Shown here in pieces: positions 12,710 through 21,672 of a DNA stretch of 31,527 nt. The DNA is from an uncultured Eubacteriales bacterium (lineage in GTDB: Bacteria; Bacillota; Clostridia; Oscillospirales; CAG-272), in the NCBI GenBank assembly GCA_934446485.1, contig CAKSEM010000002.1, forward strand, positions 1 through 31,527, in the 5' to 3' direction. The notes under the pieces are model-generated. The model made no database searches. It saw only the letters and a program-made list of their open reading frames with translations, and was not told the DNA's origin. Position numbers and translations under genes: made by a program. Numbering within the stretch: position 1 is the first letter of the stretch; each line of letters opens with the position of its first letter.

Positions 12710-13665
12710 CTAAAAAATGTATTGATACCCGGTTATCCACCAATACCCGCTCTTATCCTGACGCATATCGCCGCTTCCAACCTCGATAAAGTCTCCTTCC
12801 TTGAATGGAAATTGCTCAAATGTGCCGGGGCGAATGCTCACGCGCGCTGTCTTACCGCTGCCGAGCGATTTGCAGTCCACGCGGTAACACCACACGCTGC
12901 CTGTCTTACGACTTGTCAAGCCGATTGGCTTCGACGTGATGATGAGTTTGCCACGGTCTGCTTTTTGCCCAGTGACCAAATCGACGTAGCCGAGACGTTC
13001 CTTTTGTAGGGACGCCTTTTGCTCTAGTGACAAGTCGCGGATGTCAAGCGTGCGTTGATGTGCTTCGTATTCGTATAGGATTGCCGGTAGGTCTATTATA
13101 GCATAAGATTTGGCTTCTTTGCCCGCCTTGGTCTTATCATTTGCGTGTGGGCGGATAAATTCTTCATAAATGCCCGCCTTGGTTTTTGTAACACTCTTTG
13201 CGTCGCCCCACTTGAAGAAGTCCAAGCAGTCAACAATGTTATTAAGCAATGTGATTGGGCCGAACTCCGCAAAAAAGTCAATGTCGATGAGGGCGGCACG
13301 CTGATCTGACCGCAGGCTGGTTTCTTTGGTGCAGGCTAACATAACGTCCGTGAACGTGTCCCAATGCGGGCGGCTGTGCGCAAGCTCATACAATTCGTTA
13401 GGCACAGTCGCATTCAAACTCTTGACAGATGCTACGCCCTTAGTGATAGTGCGCGCCTCGACGTCCATGAAATAATCGCTCTTGGAATGTCCCCAGCGCG
13501 GCGGCAGAATTGGTATCTTGTATGCCCCAGCGAGAGCGGCGCCGTTCGCCACGTCGTCATCATTGGCAGCGTTGTTCAGCAGTGCGGTGATAAATTCCAG
13601 CGGATAATGATAACGCAGATAGGCGCATAAGTAACCTACCATACAATACGCAATCGAGTGGTTGT
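12710..13665 (-). CDS. dnaE: DNA polymerase III alpha subunit, exon 2
   Basis: Second coding exon of the DnaE-type polymerase. It begins with AC completing a Tyr codon split by the intron and continues NHSIAYCMVGYLCAYLRYHY, matching the conserved segment seen in DnaE as NKSHAVAYSxxxYQTAYLKxHYP. The remaining ~300 residues cover the C-terminal fingers region and an OB-fold-like end (VTGQKADRGKLIITSKPIGL ... FIEVGSG). Exon 1 (2218 nt) plus exon 2 (956 nt) total 3174 nt, divisible by three, giving about 1057 residues if ATG 16184 is used. A naive annotation would start this piece at Met 13642 as a separate protein. Confidence 0.9.
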
Positions 13666-13966
13666 CAGTTCTCCCATGACTTTCATCACGGCTTAGACTA
13701 TATCTTGCCTTTATAGGCCCCTCCGCTTCGGCTTATTGCCTACTCTACTCAGTTCAGCTCATGCTGCTTTTCGATAGTCGTTACACTTTCATATTGATCA
13801 ATGATATTTGAGTGAAATTCAGGCCATCATATCTGTTTGAATTTCTTTCATATAACTTACCAATTAGCTTAGCACGGTATTACCATGACCCGAAGGTTTT
13901 AGGCTCTCTTACCACCTTGGCCTTACGACCTAGTTGACCGTTTTCAAAGGGTACGGGCGCAACTCC
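13666..13966 (-). ncRNA. Group I intron (301 nt) in the DNA polymerase gene
   Basis: The coding frame stops 24 nt inside this segment and resumes after it at the matching point of DnaE. Group I hallmarks on the minus strand: exon TGGGT pairs with GCCCG (13958-13954) to form P1 with the splice-site U-G wobble; the P/Q-type segment TACCGTGCTAAGC; P7 from ACGACTAT (R) and AAGATATAGTC (S); and a terminal G at 13666. GTTG (13963-13960) can pair with exon-2 CAAC as P10. It resembles the T4 td intron core. No homing endonuclease ORF fits in it, so it should self-splice but cannot encode its own mobility. Confidence 0.93.
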
Positions 13967-16184
13967 ACCCAAACATGTAACTCGATGCGTCTTCAATAAT
14001 CTTAATGAATTCTTTTGCTTCGGCCTCCGCTTCCTCGCGCGACCTGTCCGACTTGGCACAGTACCCGTCGAGTATCTTGGGCATTGCTTTTTCCAGGATC
14101 TCTGGCTTTTTACGGGCAATACCGCGTCGCACAGTGTCAGCTTCACTCCCGCTAAATCCGCAAATTTCAGTCAGGAACTTGATGACGTCCTCCTGATATA
14201 CAAGATAACCATTGTTGTCCGCTAGGAGATCGTCTATCAGTTTTGACGGGTTATGATGCTGCTTATGTCCAAGCAAGTCGTCTCGGTATGACGCGCCGGA
14301 CGGGCGAATACACGCTGTCACCAGTGACATACCGAAGATATTGTGCGGCTTAAACTTTCGCAAGCTGTCGCCCGCATACGGAGATTCCATTTGGAAGATA
14401 GCCGTAGTGTTCCGCCGCATATCCTCCCAAACCTCCGGCTCATCCCAATTAATCTCGTGCGCTCTCGGATATGGAATACCTACTAACTTGCAAGTATCCG
14501 CGATAATCGCCACATTGCGCAAAATCAGGAAGTCAAACTTCGCAAGACCCGCTCCATCATGGATCTCATCCATGTCAATCTCTAGACATGACATATCGTC
14601 TTTGTAGAACGTGCCGAAGTTATCCGTAAGCGTTATGGGCGAGATAACAATACCCGCCGGATGAACGGATTGCGATACCTTTGTGCCAACCAAGCCATCA
14701 TAATAATAGAAGAGGTCTTTATACTTTTTCTTCGTCCCGTCCGGATCGGCACTATACTGCTTCTTGATGTCGTCAACCTTTTTCAGCGAATACGGACATT
14801 CCTGCGGATTAGTGTCTGGATGTGTCTTCTGCCATTCGGAGGCTAGTGCGCGGCCAATATCATCAATCGCAGCCTTGTCTGCAATGGTGCCGTAAGACGG
14901 TACGCGCGCCGTGTATGCTTCACCGAATCTGTTGATGATGTATTCGAAGATGCGCGGTCGGTCGGTATCAATAACGTCAATATCAATATCGCCAATCTCC
15001 ACGCGATCTTCGTTTGCAAATCGAGAAGCGACTGTTTTCCATATCGTAGGATCAACATCTGTAATGTCTGTGATATAGGCAATAGTAGAACCGCACACCG
15101 AGCCACGACCTGGCCCAACAGGAATACCATTGTCACGGCACCAGCAGATTAGCTCGCTCATGATGAGCATAAACCCGCACATGCCGATCTTGGTGAACAC
15201 CTTCTTTTCGTCCTCGATATTCGCCCGCACTTGATCTAACCTCTCCGGTGGAATAATACCGGTGGCAACCTTCTGCGCCAGCATATCGTCGATGCGCGCG
15301 AACCATCGTTCTCTGTCAGCTTCGGCGCTGCCATAAAGAATCGGGTATTTGATGCTCGGATCAATCGGCACATCCTCTACCATATCAGCCAGCCTATTGG
15401 TATTCTCAATCGCTTCGCGCCACTTGTTTTCCGGAATGGCGTCCTGCACGCGGAACATCTCAGCTAGTTCATCATACGATTTATAGGTGAGGTCAAACTC
15501 GTCCTCCTGCGCAAACTCGATCTTCTTGCTGGCTAACAAGATTTTACGGCACTCGGCTTTGTACTGATTCAGTGAGTGTGTGTCTGTGCCCGCGATCAGT
15601 GGCTTCCCGTACTGTTCGCTCATAAAAAGCAAGCGCTGGTTGTATTTGATCTGGTCGATGTTGTTGTGCGGCTGGATTTCGTAAAAGTCGTAATGCCGCG
15701 CCAATTTTTCGTATACCTTATTGTCGCCTTCATATTTGTTGAGCGGTGACGCAAGGCAAGCACTAATCTTGATAACATTGTCCGAGATGCCAAGAAATTC
15801 ATCAAACGTAATACGGTTCTTATAATAGAAATGATTCGCGTCCGTCGATGCCATAATCAGCTTATTGATCTCTTCGCGCCCATGCTTGTTACGGGCAATC
15901 AACACTGTGTGGTAGTTGTCGCGGATTTTTTCTTCTCCGATTTTCTCGGTTAAGTATGCTTCAACCCCCCACAGGAACTTGATTCCTTTGCTCTCACAGT
16001 ACATTTGTTTACGCATCCAGCCGATCGGGCGACCATGCTCGGTTGAGCCAATCGCCTTCTGACCAAGCTCAACCGCGCGGTCAACATAATCCTCGAAGTG
16101 TGTGCAGGAGTCTAGCAAACTGTAATCCGAGTGTACATGGTAAGCAACGTAGTTACTCAGCTTTATCACCTCCAAATACTTCAT
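13967..16184 (-). CDS. dnaE: DNA polymerase III alpha subunit, exon 1
   Basis: N-terminal 739 codons of a replicative family C polymerase. A PHP domain starts with HVHSDYS (16-22) and STEHG; the palm has GPGRGS (357-362), the catalytic GDIDID (398-403, Asp401/Asp403 type) and KFDFL carrying the third Asp. The frame runs to SSYMFG and then a split Tyr codon at the intron. The start is uncertain: ATG 16184 has no ribosome site, whereas GGAGGTGAT is placed to serve the CTG at 16160, which would give an N-terminus (SNYVAYHVHSDYS) of normal DnaE length. It overlaps the end of the primase-helicase. It is the phage's own replicase. Confidence 0.93.
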
Positions 16185-18105
16185 CTAATGGGTCGGGGAT
16201 TGGATATGCCAGCGGTGATTTATACTCTCCTTTATCCCATCTATACTGGCGCCCGTACTCAGCGGGGGTTGTAAAGAACCGCCGGGACGGTACATCGTAG
16301 AACATGCCGCAGGAGAAGCCAGCGCGACCACGCAATCTATCCTTGAGCACTGTGATCTTCACATCAGACGGGTCTGGTGGGGCGATCATCTGCCCCTTCA
16401 TATTGTATTTACCTTCTTTTTCCTGTTTCGTGACGCGCCGCAGTGAGATGGTGCGGTGCGCAAGGTTAATGATATTACTGCTGCCAGCTAGGTCATATAG
16501 GCCGACCTCAGTCCCGGCCATCATCTTACGCGGATGTGCCACCAGGATAACCGCAACGTCGTATTTCATCGCAAACTGGATAAGCTTACTGATCGCCTCT
16601 GTCTGCTTTTTCAGTTCGTCATTCGCGCCCGCACCAATGTCGATCGTCATCAGATTGTCGAGGATGAGCAGCTTGACTCCGTACTTGCGCACCACATCGG
16701 TCATGCTGCCGATCAGATCATCCAGCTTGTTGCTATCGTTGTCGTTATAGACGTACCACTGGCCACGGTAGTAATCATTAATATCACGCTTAACGCCGGG
16801 GTCAACCTTGAAGTAGTGTGCGCCGTTACGATCATAGTGTTCTGTCAGATGGCGCGGACCAGCGAGGATATAGCTGAACCAGTTTTTACTCATCCAGCCC
16901 GGCAGTTCTCGACTGAACAGCCAGCAGTTATGGCCTGTATCCATGGCGTTGCACACAGTCTGATAAAGGAAGCTCGTCTTACCGGCGCCGGGCATACCGG
17001 ACACAATCGTGAGCGTCCCGTAAAACAACCTCATGAGTTCCTTATCGATCGCTTCAATGCCGAACTGCACGCCGTCAATCTGGTCTAGGTCTACGTCATC
17101 GATGTCTGAAAGGTCGGTTACACTTGCAACCGGCGTGTCCTTGGCGTTCAGGATTGCGGACAGCAAAGCGTCTTTGCCGCCGTAATACAGCACTTCATTC
17201 AGATCTTTGACCTTGACTACCTCACCTGTTTCTTTGTTGGTCATCTCCGACGGAATTTGCACATATTTCGTGCGCCACGATCCAAGTCGGTTGACTACTT
17301 CCTTATTCATCTTCTGCCCTGGTTCGTCATTATCGCCAGCCACGATGATACTGTCGAACTGCTCAAGGAAATCCCAATTCTCTTCGATCCATGTGAAATT
17401 ATTCGCCCCAAACGGAACACTTACTGCGTTATGATAACCGGCTTCAATGGCCGCCAGCGTGTCCATTTCGCCTTCGCAGCACAGTAGCGGAGAATCGGTA
17501 CTGACGCGATTCATATTAAAAAGGAGCGGGGTTGTGTCCGCTCCTCTTTGTGCCCACATCTTTGATTCGCCCGCCGCCTTGTTGATCTTATGGGACGGCC
17601 GGTACTTTACGTTCGTCAAGACGTCGTTCAGGTCATAGTAATTAAACACACAATTCCCGTGAGCGTCTTCCCGCACGTCGGCATAATCTACCGTGCTCTG
17701 ACTGATACCGCGGGTCTTCATATAACAGTACACATTCTCTTTGTTATTTAGAGGCTCTTCATGCGGATATTTGTAATCCCGCTTCGACGGCACTCCTTGC
17801 TCCCCGAACACATAAGGGACGTCCGCCGCCTTAAACAGTTTCTGCACAGCATCCAGGAATGAGATGTTCTGCCCGCGCATCGCCGCCTCAATAAAGTCAA
17901 AAGATGCCCCGCACCCGAAGCACTTGCATCTATGTCTCTTGGTATCGTAGATAAATGACGCAGTATCTTCGTGATGTACGGGACATTTGCATTTCATGCG
18001 CGTTTCATCGATCTCTTCAACGTTTAGGAACTTTGTGATAAACAGGAAGTTTTGATCCCCAAGTTTTTCTTTGGCCTTTTGTATAAGCTCCTTTTCGACC
18101 AGCAT
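16153..18105 (-). CDS. Primase-helicase (TOPRIM primase fused to DnaB-like helicase)
   Basis: A 650-residue bifunctional replication protein. Residues 38-66 form a CHC2 zinc finger (C41, H44, C62, C65; CPVHHEDTASF ... CKCFGCG). A Toprim domain has EGEMD (211-215) and DND (258-260). The C-terminal RecA-type helicase has Walker A GMPGAGKTS (370-378), a Walker B-like LLILDNL and a HRTISLRR arginine element. It should unwind DNA and lay primers for the DnaE polymerase downstream. Met at 18105 with AAGGGAG is chosen; this overlaps the nuclease gene by 89 nt. Layout resembles T7 gp4 with DnaG-type parts. Confidence 0.92.
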   Translation of the reverse strand: MLVEKELIQKAKEKLGDQNFLFITKFLNVEEIDETRMKCKCPVHHEDTASFIYDTKRHRCKCFGCGASFDFIEAAMRGQNISFLDAVQKLFKAADVPYVFGEQGVPSKRDYKYPHEEPLNNKENVYCYMKTRGISQSTVDYADVREDAHGNCVFNYYDLNDVLTNVKYRPSHKINKAAGESKMWAQRGADTTPLLFNMNRVSTDSPLLCCEGEMDTLAAIEAGYHNAVSVPFGANNFTWIEENWDFLEQFDSIIVAGDNDEPGQKMNKEVVNRLGSWRTKYVQIPSEMTNKETGEVVKVKDLNEVLYYGGKDALLSAILNAKDTPVASVTDLSDIDDVDLDQIDGVQFGIEAIDKELMRLFYGTLTIVSGMPGAGKTSFLYQTVCNAMDTGHNCWLFSRELPGWMSKNWFSYILAGPRHLTEHYDRNGAHYFKVDPGVKRDINDYYRGQWYVYNDNDSNKLDDLIGSMTDVVRKYGVKLLILDNLMTIDIGAGANDELKKQTEAISKLIQFAMKYDVAVILVAHPRKMMAGTEVGLYDLAGSSNIINLAHRTISLRRVTKQEKEGKYNMKGQMIAPPDPSDVKITVLKDRLRGRAGFSCGMFYDVPSRRFFTTPAEYGRQYRWDKGEYKSPLAYPIPDPLDEVFGGDKAE

Positions 18106-18892
18106 CCGGCGCTTCTCCCTTCTTACTGCGCGGGCACAAATTACCCACAGAACACAGCGTATCGCAGAAGAAGTCGCCGTGATCTTCTCCTGCCAGTTCA
18201 ACTTTATCCAAAAATTGTTCGTCGGCGTACATCGCATTAATCGTATCAATGAACCACTGTTCCGCGGCCTGCATCTCATGCAGATCGAACTTAATTACCT
18301 CATGCTGGCGTGCTCGGAACATATTGAACTCCATCTCAATTGGGTACTCCCCATAATTGTCAAATACCCAACGAGCGTAAAGGTAAAGCTGGAGGGCGTA
18401 ATGCTTTTTCTCTTCATCGCTCTTAAAAGATCCTTTGCTCTTAAAGTCAACGACCTTAAAGTGCCCATCCTTGTCACGCAACAACAAGTCAATGAACCCA
18501 ATGAATGGACGTCCTTGGATTTCTAACGTGACTTTTATTTCTGCACCAACGACTTCATAATCCGCGTAGTCGCCCTCGAACATATCAAAGAACTCTTTAC
18601 CGTTCTTGTAATAGCCCGCGCCCATCTTGGCGAATGGAAACGGCGTCGGCACAGCCTCATCATATTCAGATTCATAAGCTGCGCTCAACTCATAAAACTC
18701 CAACTTATGTGTGTAATACCGCTCAAACAGTGAATGGCACAAGCTCCCCCACTCGGCAAACGCATTGCTATCCTTATCTGCCTGCTGCAAATATTCCAGA
18801 TAAAACATCCGCGGGCAAGTGCTGTAAGCATTCACCCGCGAAAAGCTCCACGTCATGCCGTCAAGGAGAAAATCCTTATCGGCTTTGTTCAT
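18017..18892 (-). CDS. PD-(D/E)XK nuclease, RecB/Cas4-like with Fe-S cysteines
   Basis: A 291-residue nuclease. The catalytic core is GFIDLLLRDKDGHFKVVDFK, giving the D-(X)n-D-X-K pattern, followed by a QLYLYARW helix like the RecB QhXXY motif. Four cysteines are placed as in Cas4/AddB: one near the N-terminus (STCPRMF, Cys26) and three near the C-terminus (Cys243, Cys247, Cys253), expected to hold a [4Fe-4S] cluster. It sits between the SSB-like and primase genes, so it probably processes DNA ends for ERF-mediated recombination. No cas genes or CRISPR arrays are present. Confidence 0.9.
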   Translation of the reverse strand: MNKADKDFLLDGMTWSFSRVNAYSTCPRMFYLEYLQQADKDSNAFAEWGSLCHSLFERYYTHKLEFYELSAAYESEYDEAVPTPFPFAKMGAGYYKNGKEFFDMFEGDYADYEVVGAEIKVTLEIQGRPFIGFIDLLLRDKDGHFKVVDFKSKGSFKSDEEKKHYALQLYLYARWVFDNYGEYPIEMEFNMFRARQHEVIKFDLHEMQAAEQWFIDTINAMYADEQFLDKVELAGEDHGDFFCDTLCSVGNLCPRSKKGEAPDAGRKGAYTKGQRKTWGSKLPVYHKVPKR

Positions 18893-18894
18893 TA

Positions 18895-19248
18895 TTAAAA
18901 CGGATCATCCGCAACGTCGTTGTGGACACCACCGGCAGGAGCAGCGGTCTGCGGCGCGGTTTTTGAAGTTACGGTTTCAAATGAGAACAGGCGATAGTTT
19001 GTGTACATCTTTTGCTTGTCTTTATCATATTTATTTGTGACATCAAAATCGCCAATCTTAATGCGGGAGCGCGCAGGCAATTCCGTAAGTCGTCTTGCTT
19101 CGCCGTATAGCGTCACCCACTCGCTCCAATCTGTGATGTAAGCGTTCGTCTCACGATTTTTGTAGCTAGTAGACATGCGCGCCTCGATGCGGCCGTTTCG
19201 CTCTCGCGTCTCCCAAACAGTTGCAAATGCGTTAGCTTTCAGTCCCAT
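18895..19248 (-). CDS. Putative single-stranded DNA-binding protein
   Basis: A 117-residue protein, beta-rich over residues 1-90, followed by a Thr/Ala/Pro linker and the acidic tip DVADDPF. Acidic tips ending in DDxPF or DPF are the protein-docking end of SSBs. Placement between the ERF annealing protein and the nuclease fits ssDNA binding. The OB-fold is inferred, not proved. ATG 19248 has GGAGGAT upstream. Confidence 0.72.
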   Translation of the reverse strand: MGLKANAFATVWETRERNGRIEARMSTSYKNRETNAYITDWSEWVTLYGEARRLTELPARSRIKIGDFDVTNKYDKDKQKMYTNYRLFSFETVTSKTAPQTAAPAGGVHNDVADDPF

Positions 19249-19250
19249 AA

Positions 19251-20015
19251 TTATTTATCCTCCTTCAGCGCATCAATCAATTTAATTACCTTTTCACAAT
19301 CTTCAATAGAGTTCAGGGAATTTGGGTTTGAACTCTTGCATACCTTTTTGCAGCATGCGAACACTCTGTCCTTGCCGAGTTCTTCGGACTTTTCCTTCAT
19401 ATAAGCCAATACCTCGGCACGCTTGTCTGCCAATTCCTTACTGACTTCTTCGCCTTTGTTTCTACCGCCGGTTTTACCAGTCGTCGTGTTGCCGTCGTCA
19501 TCTGCTTCGCCATGCGTCGCCAGAATAGGATTAATGGCGCCGCGGCGTGCATATGTGAGTGCTGCAATAACACCCTGCGCGTCTCTCTTGGTGGTCGGCA
19601 CACCAAACGGCGGGTATACCATGACGCCGCCCTCACCGTGCATCAGGATTGTCTGGGCGTAAATAAATCCATCATCGCCATTGATAGGCACCTGCGTCAG
19701 CCCAAGGTTGTACTTCGACAATACGGGGCGGGTCGCATTCAACACTTCATCAAGCGGTGCGTACTTAGACTGGGTAAAGGGATTCAACTTTGTTGTGGTC
19801 GGGTTCTGAACCTCTCCGATGTATTTCACGAAGTCACGCAACATCGCAGTGCGCTGCTCGTCAGTGCCATAAAATCGGATATTGTTCTCGGCCGCAAGCT
19901 CAGTAAACATAGGTTTGTACCAAGTCAGTTCGTCCTCAAATGCAGTCTGCGGTTCATCGTTCGTGGCTTCATTTACGGGTTCAACGTTCAATTCGTTCTT
20001 CATCTCTTCACTCAT
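19251..20015 (-). CDS. erf: ERF-family single-strand annealing recombinase
   Basis: A 254-residue protein with the ERF superfamily core: KLNPFTQSKYAPLDEVLNAT (in part) then KYNLGLTQ, HGEGGV and DAQGVIAALTYARRGAINPI, with EADDDGN following. ERF proteins anneal complementary single strands during phage recombination and genome circularisation. The C-terminal third is charged with three cysteines (CCKKVC). ATG 20015 has AAAGGAG at good spacing and overlaps the end of a 24-codon leader ORF. It is the first large gene after the 20105 promoter. Confidence 0.92.
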   Translation of the reverse strand: MSEEMKNELNVEPVNEATNDEPQTAFEDELTWYKPMFTELAAENNIRFYGTDEQRTAMLRDFVKYIGEVQNPTTTKLNPFTQSKYAPLDEVLNATRPVLSKYNLGLTQVPINGDDGFIYAQTILMHGEGGVMVYPPFGVPTTKRDAQGVIAALTYARRGAINPILATHGEADDDGNTTTGKTGGRNKGEEVSKELADKRAEVLAYMKEKSEELGKDRVFACCKKVCKSSNPNSLNSIEDCEKVIKLIDALKEDK

Positions 20016-20082
20016 AAAAATCTCCTTTTGTTTTATAGGCACGGAAATAAACCGCACCGGGAGGTGATCGGTACATATTCAT
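20008..20082 (-). CDS. 24-codon leader ORF upstream of erf
   Basis: ORF beginning MNMYRSPPGAVYF after AAGGAGTGAG, ending in TGA four bases beyond the erf ATG (overlap). It could couple translation to erf. Its RNA contains ATCACCTCC, the complement of a strong Shine-Dalgarno sequence, which could hide ribosome sites. Confidence 0.4.
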   Translation of the reverse strand: MNMYRSPPGAVYFRAYKTKGDFYE

Positions 20083-20104
20083 TTATCTCACTCCTTGTGT
20101 CTGT

Positions 20105-20134
20105 ATTATACCACATGAGGTTGGCTGTGTGCGG
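20105..20134 (-). promoter_or_regulatory. Extended -10 promoter of the recombination-replication operon
   Basis: Minus-strand TGTGGTATAAT (TATAAT at 20105-20110) lacks a -35 hexamer. CACACAGCCA lies six bases before TGTGG, the same layout as at 11358. It precedes the leader ORF, erf and the replication genes. Confidence 0.7.
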
Positions 20135-20146
20135 GCATATAAGAAA

Positions 20147-20169
20147 AGATATCCCAAGTTGGGATATCT
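20147..20169. repeat. 23-bp palindrome, copy 2, probably also a terminator
   Basis: Same arms as copy 1. It abuts the FNT channel's stop codon. On the minus strand the hairpin (9-bp stem, 5-nt loop) runs into TTTTCTT, so it can act as an intrinsic terminator just upstream of the erf promoter. Confidence 0.88.
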
Positions 20170-20770
20170 AAATCAAATAACGATGGACGGTTCTTGCGCC
20201 AAGAGTGTTGCCAAGCAGCGCCGCGAAAAAGAACAGCGGTGCGCGCCACCAAGTTATATCTGCTACCGGAATACACAACATATAATAGAAGAAATCGGCA
20301 ATACTGTGCTCAAATCCGGAGAGAATAAAAGTTGTTACGCAAAAGGTAATGATGAGAATCTTGCCAGCCGTATCGGTGGCCGACATCGAAGCTCGAACGG
20401 CCGTATACATTAGCACGCCGCAGCAATACGCTTGAAGAAAGACGACCGCCCACGACTTTGTGAGTTTTGCTTGGACGAGCGGCAATGCCACGCATGTCAT
20501 ATCCTCATTGGTTGCGCTCACAAGGATAGCACACACTACCGCGCCGCAGCAGTTTCCAAGTAGAATCCAAACTACATCTTCCCAATCTTGCTGATGCTCG
20601 ACGAAGCCAATACTTCCTGTGAAAAGTTTCGCCCCGGTCAATACAATGCTATTAAGGGCAATAGAAAAGAGCACTGCCGCAAGAATCGGTTGCTCTTTGA
20701 AAAGCGTGAGATAAATAGCACCTCCGATACCAATGAATAGGCCGCCGATCACACCGCGCTTAATCATCAT
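20168..20770 (-). CDS. Formate/nitrite transporter (FNT) family membrane channel
   Basis: About 200 residues with six hydrophobic segments, starting GGLFIGIGGAIYLTL and ending FFFAALLGNTLGA. SGFEHSIADFFYYML matches the FNT hallmark GFEHSIANM, including the gating His. Relatives (FocA, NirC) form pentameric channels for formate, nitrite or hydrosulfide. At roughly 200 residues it is shorter than the usual 260-280, but all six segments seem present. ATG 20770 (or 20767) follows GGGGA and overlaps the upstream gene end. Substrate unknown. A candidate auxiliary metabolic gene from an anaerobic host. Confidence 0.88.
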   Translation of the reverse strand: MMIKRGVIGGLFIGIGGAIYLTLFKEQPILAAVLFSIALNSIVLTGAKLFTGSIGFVEHQQDWEDVVWILLGNCCGAVVCAILVSATNEDMTCVALPLVQAKLTKSWAVVFLQAYCCGVLMYTAVRASMSATDTAGKILIITFCVTTFILSGFEHSIADFFYYMLCIPVADITWWRAPLFFFAALLGNTLGARTVHRYLI

Positions 20771-21071
20771 AATGTTCCCCGCTGACAATCTTTGTAAGCA
20801 ATTCCCAGTCGCATTCTGAGTTAAGCCATTTAGTAAAGCAAGCAACACAATCATTGTTTGTCTTTGACGCGCAGTTAACATCCAAACTCCCAGGCGGACA
20901 TCCAAAGTTACACAAAAACTCCGCCAGTGCTTCAGGTGTTAGCACAGCTAAGGCATAGCGGTATGTTTTGTCGGAAGAGTCATACAAAATTCCGTCCTGC
21001 CGAAAGGTGTCTACCGCCGCGTTCCAACCATCGATCCAATCCTGTGTATGATATGTCCTTTTCTCAACCAT
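20760..21071 (-). CDS. Hypothetical cysteine-containing protein
   Basis: A 103-residue protein beginning MVEKRTYHTQDWIDGWNAAV. Five cysteines (FLCNFGC, NCASK, DCVAC) might bind metal. ATG 21071 follows AAGGGAG. It is divergent from the plus-strand gene at 21132 and overlaps the FNT gene. No family recognised; co-transcription hints at a partner of the channel but nothing more. Confidence 0.75.
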   Translation of the reverse strand: MVEKRTYHTQDWIDGWNAAVDTFRQDGILYDSSDKTYRYALAVLTPEALAEFLCNFGCPPGSLDVNCASKTNNDCVACFTKWLNSECDWELLTKIVSGEHYDD

Positions 21072-21131
21072 GATAAGATTCTCCCTTGCTTATTTTTGTG
21101 CGCAATGTTACTATTAATGTGAGGTGATATT

Positions 21132-21647
21132 ATGGCAGTGTTTGAAATCGGTCAACCTTCTCCGCTCGGCAATACCATACCAGAAGGTGCAATCTGCGAT
21201 ATCGACGATAGCGGGTTACTCGTCGTGATGAACTTTGGGGTACCAACACTTGACGAACGCGTTGCATTTAAGACGGGCGCGCCGTATGAGTTCCGGCTCG
21301 TTAGGCTGCGCGGTGTATTATTCCTGCTGGCGCGTCTCGGCTCTATGCCATGGACAGATATGCCGTACAGTCCGCATCTCAGTAAATGCTCTGAGTTCCA
21401 ATTCCCTGCGCCGAACACAGGCTATGCGACGACAACGGTGCTTATTGATAGTCGATCGCACATTGTGCGCGGGTTACGATTGATTGGACTTAGCACCTCT
21501 TTTTCCGCAAAGTTGTACGAAGAGATAGTCGCCGATTTGCAGAAGCCATTCGATCATGCGGAATACCTGCAAAACATCAACGACGTTTACAACGCATATT
21601 CAACAAAAGATATGCTGCGATATAGTTTCGCGGCTTGTAAAGGTTGA
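21132..21647 (+). CDS. Plus-strand hypothetical protein facing a Panacea-domain gene
   Basis: A 171-residue protein of unknown function, one of very few plus-strand genes. GAGGTGAT precedes ATG 21132. The N-terminal 80 residues are beta-rich (ICDIDDSGLLVVMNFGVP, RLRGVLFLLARLG), with a conserved-looking MPWTDMPYSPHLS and a helical C-terminus. It ends in a terminator shared with the convergent DUF4065 gene. The isolated orientation suggests its own regulation and possible lysogenic or defence expression (inference). Confidence 0.8.
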   Translation: MAVFEIGQPSPLGNTIPEGAICDIDDSGLLVVMNFGVPTLDERVAFKTGAPYEFRLVRLRGVLFLLARLGSMPWTDMPYSPHLSKCSEFQFPAPNTGYATTTVLIDSRSHIVRGLRLIGLSTSFSAKLYEEIVADLQKPFDHAEYLQNINDVYNAYSTKDMLRYSFAACKG

Positions 21648-21672
21648 GGACGGTATTACCCGTCCTCTTTTT
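21646..21672. terminator. Intrinsic terminator between convergent genes
   Basis: GAGGACGG-TATTAC-CCGTCCTC is a perfect 8-bp stem followed by TTTTT on the plus strand. It overlaps the plus-strand gene's stop codon. Confidence 0.88.

Noticed and set aside
12710..13642. Separate 310-residue protein starting at Met 13642
   Set aside because: The coding match to DnaE continues upstream of that Met to the intron boundary, and there is no ribosome site, so it is exon 2 rather than a gene.
13666..13966. Assembly error or frameshift splitting dnaE
   Set aside because: The interrupting segment carries group I core elements, guide pairing and a terminal G, which a sequencing error would not produce.
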